A DNA stretch of 64,000 nt from the NCBI GenBank assembly GCA_020796225.1, contig CM036756.1, positions 64,037,644 through 64,101,643 on the forward strand, given 5' to 3'. Positions 13,701-28,700 of this stretch are shown here, in pieces. A program made the translations under genes and the position numbers. Numbering within the stretch: position 1 is the stretch's first letter; every line of letters begins with the position of its first letter. This DNA is from Arion vulgaris (Eukaryota; Mollusca; Gastropoda; Stylommatophora; Arionidae). A model generated the notes under the pieces. It was given only the letters and a program-made list of their open reading frames with translations. It was not told where the DNA came from and did not search any database.

Positions 13701-16700
13701 TCTGTTATCACTATATTTTCGTTATGGTGTGTAATCCGCTAAGCATAAACGAGGTTTTTTGGTCGTGAGGTATACGAGTCTACACGGAGATATGTTACGT
13801 TGATGTGCTTATCTTTAAGTACATATTGAGCCAGGTGAATGGGAAATTAGATCACGCAGACACTACTATCATTGTGAGGCTAAGTAAGGAGCGATTAATA
13901 TGGAAACGGCATAGAGGATTACGGAGAACAAGTAAGGAATGAGGATAATGGATGAAAGATAAGGAGTGATGATTACGAGGGGCATGTAAGGAGGATGATT
14001 AGAGGGGCATGAGGAGTGTGATTAGAGGGCATAGAAGGAGGATTATGAGGGAATGTAAGGAAGGAAGATTATGAGGTGCATGTAAGGAAGGAGGATTATG
14101 AGGTGCAGGTAAGGAAGAAGGATTATGAGGTGCATGTAAGGAAGGAGGATTATGAGGGGCATGTAAGGAAGAAGGATTATGAGGGGCAGGTAAGGAAGGA
14201 GGATTATGAGGGGCATGTAAGGAAGAAGGATTATGAGGTGCATGTAAGGAAGAGGATTATGAGGGCATGTAAGGAAGAAGGATTATGAGGGGCAGGTAAG
14301 GAAGGAGGATTATGAGGTGCAGGTAAGGAAGAAGGATTATGAGGTGCATGTAAGGAAGGAGGATTATGAGGGGCAGGTAAGGAAGAAGGATTATGAGGGG
14401 CAGGTAAGGATGGAAGATTATGAGGGGCATGTAAGAAAGGCGGATTACGAGGGGCATGTAAGGATGATGGATTACAAGGGATAAGAAAGGAAAGATGATT
14501 GCGAGACTCGTCACCGTTTGAGGACAAAAATAAACTGACCTTCAGGAGTCCATTCCCTAGGTGAGTCTAAGCTTTACTGGTCTTTGACCTCGCGGTATTA
14601 GATCTACCTCACTGAGAGGAGAGGTTGGCTTGTTAAAATTACCTGACTAACGGCGTAATATGGGGCGCCCGTCTGCCCAGCGTGTTCGTAGCGCGTTGGA
14701 CTACGGGTGACTATCCTTCTGTGTGCGGGTTCAATTCCGCGGGATGCAGAAAAAGCCACAGATTCCCCAGATTTACTGTGTTCGTGGCACCTAACCGAAG
14801 GGTTACGATGTCCATGGCACCGAGCCGAAGAGCTGAAAGCTCAAGTGCTTCTGGATCGGAGAAAAGAAAAAAAAAGGTCAACATCCCACCATCCACCTTT
14901 ACTTCTCAAGTTTGTTTGCTACCCAATTCAGGTTGGGTTAAGTCGATTGCGACCAGAATAATATAACTGAAACTAGGGATAGAATCTATAACATCTGTCT
15001 AGAATCCTAATTTACTAACTGCTACACTATCACGGCTTTAAGCAATAAATGGCTACATGAGCACCCATACGTTAACTCAAGGGTCTTGAAAAATAACTTC
15101 TTTATAAAACAGATTTATGCGAATCTCGTCTTCTCTATATCCAGACAGTAAGTAAACTACCAACTAAATTTTTAAAATTCGTTTTATACCCCCTTCCTGA
15201 AATTAATTCAGTGGACGCCTATGAATGGCTATATATTATATACAGTTGTTAGAAGACACACCCACCTATCGATAGCCTTTCAAGATCACATTCACGAAGA
15301 AATATCTGACAAACATATCTCTGATACTATGAATGCCAGAGTGTCTATCTTATCTAAAAAGTCAACATGGTACAACAGCAAATCATTCTAGGAGATAAGG
15401 TTTTAGTCGTGTGACCTGGACTATGTCAGCCTTAAAACACCACGGAGATCAGTGAATACAACATGTCGCAACCTGTTAGTTAAATAGAAAGAAACGTCCC
15501 TGGTGTTGTTCAGTGAATATTAAACCTATTCTGGAATGTTAGGCTTATCTCCACCCAAAAATGTAGGCTATCTATAGCGCTACCTGATTTTTGTGTGGGC
15601 ATGCATGAATAAGTATGACAGGAATACACATACATATAAAAGCACATAGTTTGTGTACACAAGACATCAGAATATTGAATATGTGTCGCGGGGAATGGTT
15701 GAGAAGATCATGTGTCCCTTTTCAAATCTGGATCTCATTTTAAATCATATTTATTGTTGATTTTGTTTGTTTTTCAGTCATATTCTTCCCCACATCTTGT
15801 TTTCATTCTGTCATAGATTAATACTATTATATTGTTGTCTGTTTGCTTTCTTGCTATATTCATCATTAGTCAACCAAAGATGTGTTTTATAGTTACCTGT
15901 GTAATCACAGTGTTTGGTGCGTCTGTGGTTAAGGAATAGTGACTCGGTCTATAAATCCCGACGTTCTGAGTTCGAGACACGCTGCAAACAATTTGGATAC
16001 AAATTGTTTAAGGTGAATTTTTACAAAAGAACGATGGCACCACCGTTCAGAAAGCAATGGCAAACTACTGAACGTAATAATGCCTAGAAAAATCACAAAC
16101 AGCGTTAAAAAGCTGGGGTTGATTCGCAAAGTCCTGTAAAGGATATGCAATTAACACTGTGTTGAAGGGTTGAAGAAGCAAAGGGTGCCTTCTAGAAAAC
16201 TTAAAACTAATTGTACAGAGAGCGGCGAGAAATATTGGACTCCATATTCTATAGAAATGATTTACCGAGTTGCCCATGCTAGAGCGAAATGGAGAAATTG
16301 TTTTCATGATATAATTAACGCATAACGATACTAGATGAACATGCTCATATATAATGATGAATTATCACATGTTCTTGGCAGTCCTCTATATTATGTTTTA
16401 TCTAGGATTCATTTCTTTCACTTCTTGTTTTATTGTTCTTCTCCATGTTGTTTTGAGTCCACCACATTTTCGTTTACCCTAGTAAATAAGAAGGGCGACG
16501 CTACCCTAGTAAATAAAATGCGTTGCGGAAATCGGATGTGCTGACCTACTTGTAGACGCATAACTGGCAAAACGTACAATCGCTCTTGGGCTCGGATCGC
16601 ATACAAATCACAAAGTGGTTAAACAAGTAGTCGATATGGAGCGTTCAAAGAAAAAGAAGTGATAATGTTCTTATCAATCAATCAATCAATTAATCAATCA

Positions 16701-19700
16701 ATCAATCAGTCAACACGATCTAGTTTAGTTTCTATAATTTCCACACGACGTGGTAGCCCAGCCCCCACAAAATACATATAGGACAACATGTTTGTATTCT
16801 TCGCTTCTTGTTCATGGAACCACTTGAAAGTTATCATTGACATAGCTAGGTATGAAACACCCAGACATGTTTCAAATCAGGCATTAAAATAAGACCAGGG
16901 TCATAAACATATTCAGTTTCGTTCTGTTCTAACGACCTACTGACACACCAAGGTTGCTTCCTATATATTTTCCTAGATTTATTTACGACGTGGCCACAAA
17001 GCGTAAACTCCCATTTATTACAGGCAAAGAAAGGTATCCACAAAACTGTAAATAGCTCTGTTCATAAAATTCGACATAACGTTAGGGTAAATGTAATACG
17101 AGCTTACGTAGATTGCAACTTTGATATGGATCATTACTTTCTTCTGAAATACATGAACATTGGGGTATATCCTTTACAAGACGTTATCATCAACCACAGT
17201 AAACAAGTCGTTGATTTTCTAGGCACACCTTACACGTCTATTTTTACTGTTCTTAAAAATCCACGGGAACTAATTTCTTTCCAAATTGCCAACTGCGGAG
17301 TTTGAACCAGGTGCACTTGGGTTGTGATCGAGCTTTCTAACGCTTAAGATACAGACACCCACTTTCTTCTACTCATTTTCAATGGGCAAAATGTATATAA
17401 TACAGTCTTAGACATTCACTATTCTCTCTCATTCTTCTCGACCTCAACAGTTTGTTTGTTTGATGTTTGTTTGTTTGTTTGTTTAAATTGATGCAGGAAA
17501 AACGAAAGAATAGTAAGATAAGAAGATAAGGAGATTAGATAACAATTAGATCAATATATTAGAAAATAAATATTAAAAAATATATATATAGATTAAAAAC
17601 ATTTTTTAAGCACTTGAGCTTTCAGCTCTTCGGCTCGGTGCCATGGAAATCGTAACCCTTTGGTTCGGTGCCACGAACACTGCAAATCTGGAGAACCTGT
17701 GGCTTGATTGCCAGCCCGCGGAATTGAGCGGCACTGACAGGGCTTGTCACCCGTCGTCCAACGCGCTACGAACACTCTGATCAGGCGGGAATATATGGTT
17801 CTAAAAACAAAGATGGGAATCGAAGTGGTGAAGAAGTTTGCTTGTACAGAAAGGATCGGGGTTCGAATTCGGACCGAGTCACATGTGCAATATTTTCATG
17901 AGACCACTAAGATTGTTGATGGAGCTACAGAATTCGTGGTTTGTGCAACAATCTTGGAAGGTGTCGACAGGGACAGAGCCATATGGGGGAAGCACGGTGC
18001 AATAAAGCCAACCCTTCGTCTATAAATCCATTTAGATTAAAAACAAAGATACACTACATGTTTTCGCTGATCTGGTCTGGGAATTAAGCTATCCTGTGTA
18101 AAAGTTATATAGCAGATGACAGACATGACGGGTACGTCCTATTTTTGATCTCAAGAGATTTGCAGACGGAACTTATGTCATTTTGTCATCAGGTAGTGAA
18201 TGGTATATAGTTCTCGAAGTAGTGTGACAGTTTGTTTTTTACAACGAACATAATAAGTATGACTTAATCTCGATCTGTTTATCTCGAGTATTTGAAGTAC
18301 GAACTATAATCTTCGATCTGGCCTAGTTCTCGAGGTATTGTGAATGTTTTTACAACGAACATAATAAGTATAACTTAATCTCGATCTGGCCTAGTTCTCG
18401 AGGTATTGTGAATGTTTTTACAACGAACATAATAAGTATAACTTAATCTCGATCTGGCCTAGTTCTCGAGGTATTGTGAATGTTTTTACAACGAACATAA
18501 TAAGTATAACTTAATCTCGATCTGGCCTAGTTCTCGAGGTATTGTGAATGTTTTTACAACGAACATAATAAGTATAACTTAATCTCGATCTGGCCTAGTT
18601 CTCGAGGTATTGTGAATGTTTTTACAACGAACATAATAAGTATAACTTAATCTCGATCTGGCCTAGTTCTCGAGGTATTGTGAATGTTTTTACAACGAAC
18701 ATAATAAGTATAACTTAATCTCGATCTGGCCTAGTTCTCGAGGTATTGTGAATGTTTTTACAACGAACATAATACGTATAACTTAAACTCAATCTGGTCA
18801 AATTTTTGATTAATATGTCAATCTATTTTTAGAATTTCTAGATGTGAAGACAATAGAAATAGCATAACCGCCCAGTGGTTACCGGGGCCCAAATTTGGGG
18901 TGTAAAGAATAGAACCACTGTTACCTGCCACGCATGTCGTAAGAGGTGACTAAGGAGATTTGGATGAAATCGGATGCACATGTCCTAAACGTGTAGAAGT
19001 CTATGCGTTTAGGGGCCTACAAACCAATGTGCAACGTATACACGTTCTTGGCAAAGATCAAACATATCACAAAGAGTGATTAAAATTGGCGTAAAGAACG
19101 AACGCAAAGAAGAAGAAGAAGAAATAGCATAACATTCGCACCCCAACAGAAATAAATGAGTTTAAGAACCATGTTGTGCAGACTTGAATGATTCCGTATT
19201 CTGGGGAAAGTAGGTTGACTACACTCGTATTTTGTGTGTGACCTTGGTCATTTAGAGGCGTATAATATGGAGATTATCTTTGGTCCTATTGCTCTCATTG
19301 ATTTTTCATGTATTCAGCAGAACACTCTCTTCCAGAACATTTCTCTTCTTAGAAATCTCTTCCTGACCTGACGATGTGAGGCATACAGGATTCGAGAAAG
19401 AAAGAAAGCAGAACAAGAATGTCACACATCTCACTTCTTCTATTATGTCTTCGAATGCTCCATATTGACCCCTTGTTAACCATTCTGTGTGATTTGTACG
19501 TGATCTGGGCCTAAGAGCGGTTGTACGTTGTACCAGTTTTGCGCCTACGCGTAAGCCAGCACATCTGATTTCTGCGATACTTTTTCATTTACTAGGAAGC
19601 TTCCTAGGTCCTATATCAGTCACCTCTTACGAAATGCCTTGTAGGTCGCAGTGGTACTATTCGTTGCTTCCCTTGCGGGCACCGGCCCCACGCGGGCGAG

Positions 19701-22700
19701 ATTTGCATCTGATATTTGTTATCTTTATTCTGAAACATGCCCATATCTCCCTCCCTCTCTCTCTCTCTCTTCTTTATTCAAGAATCTACCATCATATTCC
19801 CGGTGTACATTTCCAAATAGTGCTGAGACTGCAGGTCTCAACTTTCTGCATCATCTTAATCTAACATGGAGACAGTACGTGTCATCTTGAGTTTCTCTGT
19901 TCATTTCCTTGTTCATACTTTGTCCAGCTATCAAGTGACATTGTCTCCCCTTGCTGCATTAGTGCCAGACGTGTCTTCTCAAGGCCCATAATCTTCTTGT
20001 CTTTTCGTTACATTTGTTCCTTGTTCTCCTCAAGACATTTTACACATTTCACGCGACACTGCTATGTTAACCACGTTTCTGGTTCGGTAATTATGAACAA
20101 AAAACTCTATCAGTAATAATATTCTGACATGAGGAAATAATTTAAAAAAAGACGTGTAAATTGTGTCACATGATCTAAGTTATAAATATGTACCAATCAG
20201 AAGTAGAAACTAAGTTATGGGACTTATTTCAAATGATAACACATGATCGTTGTTAATCTGTTTCATTTTAGATTCACAATTATAGTTCGTTTAAAATTCG
20301 TAACATCTTTACCAACCGATATAAAATCACCCACTTGACAGAAATTATTGTTTCTTTTTACATTTTGCTATTGATAACAATGGCGACCTTCGTAAAGTAT
20401 TTTTTGCATACCCAAACCTTTAGTGCTATAAGATTTTAATTATTTGTTATTAGTTAAAAAAAACAGCGATGTTAATTTGGTATACATGTAGAAGTCAAGT
20501 ATTCTTATAATTACGCATTTGAGTGCTAAACATGCAATTTAGATCCAGTAAAAATCGGAAATTTCGTGGAATGAATCAGTTCACATTGTATCCGAACGAT
20601 TGTCATTGGCATATGCACACGTCATTTATTTTCATTCATAGAAGTGAAAGATATTTGCTCACTATGGTCACACTGCTTGTTATAATATGAAATAGGGATA
20701 CGCCTTTGCAAACATTCGTCACCATTTTGTGTATTACTGTAAATTCTAAACTATGATTATCATTTTGTTGTGCTTATGCACAGTTATATAACCAAAAAAA
20801 AAAACCGCACTGTGCATCAACCAAGCTAACTACCAATTAGTTAAACATAAATTCGTAAGGTTATGAGATATATAGGATTGCCTGCAAAAATTACTGTTAT
20901 ACATCCGGTAGATTTAGTTAAAATTAAACCTTAGTGTGTTCACGAATTTTGAATCGAAGTGTAATCATTCGCTTCTCTAGCTTTTGACAAAAATCAAAGT
21001 AATGTACATAAGGCTTGATCGCGGCCAGAAGATGGGATCCTTCATAACCACAAATAGGCACACTCTTATACCAAAAAAAGAAGTTCCAATTAGCACTTTC
21101 CGAAAGGAAGTGACACTCGAAGCTCACTCGTTCGTACGTACTAGGTCCACTCGTTGCGGTTCTGTCGGGTGAACAAAAATCGTGACATATCCTTTACAGG
21201 ACGTAGCCATCAACCACAGTAAGCGAATCGTTTATTTTTCTAGGCACCACTTATACGTTCAGTAGTTTATCATTGCTTTCTGATCGGTGAGGTCTATTTT
21301 TATTTTTCGTAAAAATCCCACTGAAACGAGTTTGATTGCCTGCCGCGGAGTTTGAACCAGGTCCGTTGGGTTGTGATCGAGCTTACTACCACTTAAGCTA
21401 CAGACGCCCCCTCTGCCATGTAGATCAAATTAAAGAAATGCATTTTTTTAAAAAACATTTCCGACTATAAATTTTAATTATTTTTTATAGTTGAGACATT
21501 ATTTTTCTTGCTAGAGCGCAGTGTATAGTCTTTGTCGAGCGGATTAGAGCATACAGGACAATTGATTCCAGTATGATGATGAAGGTTGAGGTTCATTAAC
21601 TACAGAATGCCGCAGCATGTGCTACTCTGTCTGTACCGTTTGGTCATTGGGGTCGAAGAGGTATAAGACAAAACAGGTAAGAAAGACAAATTAAGTCAAA
21701 AGACACTAAAAAGACGGGCGATACAAACGAGTTAGAGACATGAAGGTGAGAGACAAGGAAGAGCTAGTACTTGCTTACTTTAGCCATCTGTGCCTGGATG
21801 CCTTGGTTTTGTAAAGATTGTACGGCTAACTCTGCTGCCTGAGGGTTTTCAAAATCTACAAATCCATAACCTGAAATATACATTAATAAACCATAAGTTC
21901 CACAAAACAAAGTTTATTAATTCAAAACACATTGCATGAAATAGATAATGAAAACAATTAATTGGACACACAAGTCAGACGCAGGAGTGGTATTTTCTAC
22001 AGCAATTCTCACAGCTAAATGTTGAAGAAAGTCTCTGGTGATATGAATTGCATCGTCTCCACTGCTTGTTTTATCAGAATGTGTTGTAAACGAAGCAGCC
22101 AAATCCGCCCATGTTTTCTTATGGTACATATGTCGTTGCGGCTGTTTCCAATGTGCATGTGATCATGTCTAAAGATTTCAAAATTTCGTATAATGAATGA
22201 ATGAAAATCAAGGCATATCCTTTACAGGACCTAGCCATCAATCACAGTAAACGAGCCGTTGGTTCTCTAGGCACCACTTATACGTTCAGTAGTTTGCCAT
22301 TGCTTTCTGAAAGGTGAGGTCTATGTTTACCTTTTGTAAAAGTCCGACGGAAACGGATATGCTTCCAAACTACCTGTGAGTTTGAACCAGGTACGCTTGG
22401 GTTGGGATCGAGCTTACTACCGCTTAAGCTACAGACGCCCACAATTTGCGTATAGACATTCTGATATCGCAATTGCTGTTTTTAATTGGTTTTTTCTAGA
22501 AATAAAGAGTCTCTGTGGCTCAGTGGTTACGTTTTCTCCTTGCGTTTCAAAGGTCGTGGGTTCGAATCCTGAACTCGACGTTCTGTTCGTGAAGGCATTT
22601 TTCTCAGAGACACCTACGATTGTTGCCGGAGCTACAGATTTCGTTCTTTGTGCAATAGTCTTGGCAGGTGACGTGCCATTTCTGAGGAAAGGGACCGAGC

Positions 22701-25700
22701 CATATGGGGTAAAACCCGGGGCAATGAAGTCAATCCTTCGGCTTTAGAACTCCTTTTGCCCAGATATCAGTTCTCCATAAAGTAGATTGATGGGAACATC
22801 TTTCATGGGTGAGATGTCGTTCAGAGATGTCGTTCAGTCACCAGAGACCTTCACTACATGAAGACAGTGTACAAGAGAATTTCTCTTCTCTAAAGTAACT
22901 TGTTTGTTGCTTATAAAGTTCTTACATGATATCATTCGAATACATATAAGAGAGCACTGTTTAACGGGACCCAGGGTGTTATAGCATCCGTGTTATACAT
23001 TTATTGCGTTATATTTTATTCCGTCGGCTTTTGTGCTAATCAAATTCTATTAAAAAAACATAGTTTTATGGGGTTTTTCCTAGCACTCTCATGAACATGT
23101 TCTTCCCACTTTTGCAATATTGTTTTATTTTGTAACCATTCCCCTTTCATCTAACACCACTCTTTGTTTCTTTTTAGCTAGAGAAAGCATCGCTATCTCA
23201 GATATATTAATCCTACTTTTAATACTACTATTGTTATTACTATTATTATCAGTAGTATTGCAAACGAAATTCGACGAAAATCGACGACTCGTTAATTGTG
23301 GCTGATGGCTTCTTCTTTTTTGTCGCCACACTGCTACCGGGTTGTTGCCTAATGTCCTGGTTTTCTATTTTGTCTTGCGTTGTTCTGGTGGCTTGGGTGA
23401 TTGTTAATGTTGCTCTTTGACAGGATTCTGCTATGCCCTCTAACCCTCTTTTTCGTAGTCTTCTTCTCGTCTTCTTCCCTGATGTTCTGTTATAGAAGAC
23501 TGTATACTGTGGAGTCTGGATGCATTCTTATAAAGTGGCCAAACCACTTCATTCTTTGTTTCTCAATGTGATTCAAGCAAGGTTCTGTTCCAACTTTCTT
23601 TCTTATGCTAATGTTGGTGACTGTTATTTCTTGTGTTGTTGATAACTTTTCGCAGACAACACATTTCACATGTAGTTATTTTTTGTGTCTGCGGTTTGCT
23701 CTGTCCATGTTTGGCTCTGGTAACACAAAGTAGGTATGAAAATGCTGCTGAACATCTGTTCATCATCATCATCACCTTTCAACTCCCATCGGAGCACAGG
23801 TCTTCAACAAATTTCTTCCATCTCTTCCTCTCTCTTGCCATCCCTTCCAATTCTTTCCATGTTTTGCCTATCCTCTTTATATCCGCTTCCAGCTCTCTTC
23901 TCCAGGTCTGCCTAGGCCTTCCCTACTCCTCTTTCCCTGCGGGTTCCAAAACAATGCCTGTCTTGCGATGCTTCCGGTCGGTCTTCTCAATGTATCTCCT
24001 ATCCATCGCCAGCGTCTCTTCCTGAGCTCTCTCTCCACTGGTATCTGCTTTGTTCTCTCCCTGAGTTCCTCGTTTGTAATCTTATCATACCATCTCAATT
24101 CCTCTATCCTACGTAAACATCCATTTACGAAGGTCTGCAGTTTTCTGATAGTTTCCTTTGTGGTCTTTGAACATCTGTTGCTTAGCTGTTAATGAAATTT
24201 GTTGGTACCTTAACAGTGGGGCTAGCTGGTAAGTTACAGCATTTGCATGTGGTTGATAGCGAAGTCCTGTAAAGGATATGCCACGATTTTCTTTCAGTAT
24301 TGCAAACACAATGAACAGCACTGGTCTGAGATATCATACGTGTAAAGCCATTAACGTTCTTTCCAGTGGAGAGTAAATAGTCCATGCACGGATCGATATA
24401 GCAGTGTGTTCATCGCGCAAACCATATAAAACTGTACTTTTAGGTAATCAATTATTTTTTTGGGCCAGGTTTTCTTTATCAGTCTCAAAATGAAATTGCT
24501 GCTTTACCAATGTATCTGTTAATAGTTCATATGTACGGTTAAACTTCACTGCAACGGGTCACCCCATAATTGCTCCACTCATGTGCCAACGAAAAACACA
24601 CGAAATGCTAACAATTATCTCATATGACCTAAATCCAGAATGAAACAGCTGTACCACCACAAAAAGCAACCTGTATCTGTTGATCTCAGTATCCAATAAG
24701 ATGTTCGCAGAGGTAGTCTGTCATTATAATAAGTAAAGGTAATTCTCTACCATGAAAGGGCATATGTATGTAGATATGTATAATAATAATTCCTCTCGTA
24801 CCGTTACATAGGCCTTCAAGTCATTTCTCCATACCGCTTTATCCTGGGCAACTCGCTCAATCTCCTCCATGGAACTGAGACCGATATTTCTTGCCTCTCT
24901 CAGTTTGTTTCAGGGTCTCCTTAGGTCGTCCTCTCTTTCCTGAACCCTTTGCATCCCACTTCAATGCCTGCTTTGATATTCGTTGATCATTTCTCCTCAA
25001 GGTGTGTCCAACATATCTCCATCTTCTCTTTCTTATAACAGTTGTTACTAGTGGTTGACCAGACATTTCTCTGATATAATAACACCTGAATTCGTTCCAT
25101 TTTATATTCATATTTTTCGCAGACATCTATTTTCAAATGCATTCAACTTGCTTTCTATATCTTTAGTCTATGTATGCATGGGTGTATTTATATCATTAGA
25201 GCAAAGATCCCAAGCGTCAACACACTATTTTCAGAAAGTACAAGTCAGATGGGTCGGTCACGTTGCTAGGATGCCTAGTAAACGCATCCCAAAATAGTTG
25301 ATCTATGGCGAGCTTGAAGGGGGCAGACGTTCAGCTGGTGGACAGAAAAACGCTTTAAAGACACTCTTAAAGTGTCTCTGAAATGCTTAAATATAGACAC
25401 CACGTGCTGGGAATCCCTGGTGCAAGATCGCCAAATGTGGCGCTGTAACAACACAAGAAGCATTCGCATAGCTGAGAATCATCGTGCCATTGAAGCACAG
25501 AGAAAACGAGCTGCGCGAAAAAGACAGAATGCACAACACCCATATGTCTAACCTTGATCATGTATGCCCCACCTGTGGTAGGGGATTGTTTTCTAGCATT
25601 TGACTCTACACTCACCTCCGCACACACCAGAGAGGTGCAGCAGCACACGTCTGAGGCTGTTGTCATCATCGTTTGCGATGTACGGCTATTATGTATGTAT

Positions 25701-28700
25701 AAATATTAGAAACCAAATGCTATTGAGCTCCATCATTTGGCACTGAATTACTTCACATCTTCAGTGGCATAGTTTATTGCAAGCTCGTTCTTATTAGCAA
25801 AATACAAATTCCATCTCAAAGCCACGTTAGAATACCACTTGTATCTAAATGGTCACCCAAGTACATATATACTACATTTCTTCAGTGGCTGTGTCAGTTT
25901 CTTTTGGCAAACTACACATTCTTCAAAATCATGGTTAGTATTACATTGTGTCTATTGAAGTTATTCCCCTATTCAGTATTATGGGCTACATCCATGGCTG
26001 TTAATGACGAGCCCTGTATTTATATATATAATAATATATTATATATATAGTTATATATACATTATATCTAAATGTCAGAAATTATCTCAATCTCAGTGGT
26101 GTGGTCATGTTCTTGAGATGGACAACAATTGAAAAATCATGTAATTACTTATTTGCTATAGGAAAGTTACAATCATTTAGTGAGGAGGCCAATCCAATGA
26201 AAATGACCCTTGTGAAAGAAACAAGTACAAAATGTACCACTTGTAGAAGAAAACAATACAAAAATACCACTTGTAGAAACAATACAGAATGTCCATTGTA
26301 GAAACAAGTACAAAAATACACTTGTAGAGAAACAATACAAAAATTACCACTTGTAGAAGAAAACAAGTACAAAATGTACCACTTGTGAAGAAAACAAGTA
26401 CAAGAAATGACCACTGTGAAAAACAAGTACAAAATCACATTGAAGAAAAATACAAATGCCACTTGTAAGAAACAGACAAGAAATGACCATTAGAGAACAA
26501 GTCAAAATTACCACTTGTGAAGAGAAACAAGTACAAGAAATGTACCACTTGTAGAAGAAAACAAGTACAAGAAATGTACCACTTGTGAGAGAAAAGTAAA
26601 ATACACTAGAGAAAGTACAAATACCACTTGTAGAAGAGAAACAAGTACAAGAAATGCACCACTTGTAGAAGAGAAACAAGTACAAGAAATGACCACTTGT
26701 AGAAGAGAAACAAGTACAAAAATGCACCACTTGTAGAAGAGAACAAGTACAAGAATGACCACTTGTAGAAGAGAAACAAGTACAAGAAATGACCACTTGT
26801 AGAAGAGAAACAAGTACAAAATGACCACTTGTAGAAGAAAACAAGTACAAAAATGTACCACTTGTGAAGAGAAACAAGTACAAGAAATGACCACTTGTGA
26901 AGAGAAACAAGTACAAGAAATGTACCACTTGTAGAAGAGAAACAAGTACAAGAAATGACCACTTGTAGAAGAGAAACAAGTACAAGAAATGACCACTTGT
27001 AAAGAGAAACAAGTACAAGAAATGTACCACTTGTAGAAGAAACAAGTACAAGAAATGACCACTTGTAGAAGAGAAACAAGTACAAGAAATGACCACTTGT
27101 AGAAGAGAAACAAGTACAAGAAATGACCACTTGTAGAGAGAAACAAAGTACAAGAAATGCACCACTTGTAGAAGAGAAACAAGTACAAGAAATGACCACT
27201 TGTGAAGAGAAACAAGTACAAGAAATGCACCACTTGTAGAAGAGAAACAAGTACAAGAAATGTACCACTTGTAGAAGAGAAACAAGTACAAGAAATGTAC
27301 CACTTGTAGAAGAGAAACAAGTACAAGAAATGTACCACTTGTAGAAGAGAAACAAGTACAAGAAATGTACCACTTGTAGAAGAGAAACAAGTACAAGAAA
27401 TGTACCACTTGTAGAAGAGAAACAAGTACAAGAAATGTACCACTTGTAGAAGACAAACAAGTACAAAAATGTACCACTTGTAGAGAGAAACAAGTACAAA
27501 ATGCACCACTTGTGAAGAGAAACAAGTACAAATGTACCACTTGAGAGAAACTAGTACAAAATGCACCACTTGAGTAGAGACAAACAAGTACAAGAATATA
27601 CCACTTGTGAAGAGAAACAAGTAAAGAAATGTACCACTTGTAGAAGAGAAAAAGTACAAGAAATGCACCACTTGTGAGAGAAACAAGTACAAGAAATGTA
27701 CCACTTGTAGAGAGAAAAGGTACAAAAATGTACCACTTGTAGAAGAGAAACAAGTACAAAATGTACCACTTGTAGAGAGAAAAAGTACAAGAAATGCACC
27801 ACTTGTAGAGAGAACAGAACAAACCACTTGTAGAGAAAAGTACAGAAATGACCACTTGTGAAGAGAAACAAGTACAAGAAATATACCACTTGTAGAAGAG
27901 AAACAAGTACAAAATGTACCACTTGTAGAAGAGAAACAAGTACAAGAAATGTACCACTTGTAGAAGAGACGACGTTTTAACACATTATCTACTAAATGCA
28001 TGCGCTATCTTTTGTGTCCATTTGGGCATTTGCCTCAAACTGTGCCATTTTTTGTTTCATTGTCAAATTAGCTCTACAGTTATATCACCACACGCTGATA
28101 GTTGCCGGTTCTTAAGTTTTTCTTTCATCTTCTTATTAGCTTGTCATTAAAATCTACAATCTTCATCGGATATCGTTAAAAAGGCAAAACATGAGTAGAT
28201 TAATGTGCTCAAACATTTTACCATGACATGAAAATCAACAACACTAAAAAGAATTAATGAATATGGGAAGAAAACATAATAATCTAGACATCCATGTCAA
28301 TGCACTAAAATAAACCAAGTGAAATAATTCAAATAGGAGAATACTTAGAAAGCATATTCACAGAAGACGGAAAACTGGATAGAGAGATATAGGCTAGTCA
28401 CATTGTTAAAGCACCCAACAATTTCATTAACAGTTAAGCAACAGATGATCAACGGCATTTTCATACCTACTTTGTGTTACCAGAGTCAAACATGGACAAT
28501 GAGCAAAGCGCAGTCACAAAAATAACTACATGTGAAATGCGCTGCCTGCGAAAAGCTACCAACAACACCAGAAAAGACAGAGTCATCAACATCAACATAA
28601 GAAAGAAAGTTGGCACAGAACCTTGCTTGAATTACATTGAGAAACAAACAATGAAGTGATTTGGCCACTTAATAAGAATGCACCCAAACTCCACAGTATA

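Noticed and set aside
22500..22600. Functional tRNA gene at A/B boxes
   Set aside because: A- and B-box matches are part of a SINE repeated elsewhere; no acceptor or anticodon stem closes. The same applies to the heads at 14663, 30898, 39643 and 41662.
26344..28001. Long minus-strand ORFs of 537, 497 and 297 residues
   Set aside because: They overlap in different frames, all made of the 35-bp repeat, which has no minus-strand stop. Composition is repetitive Leu/Val/Ser/Phe with no domain.
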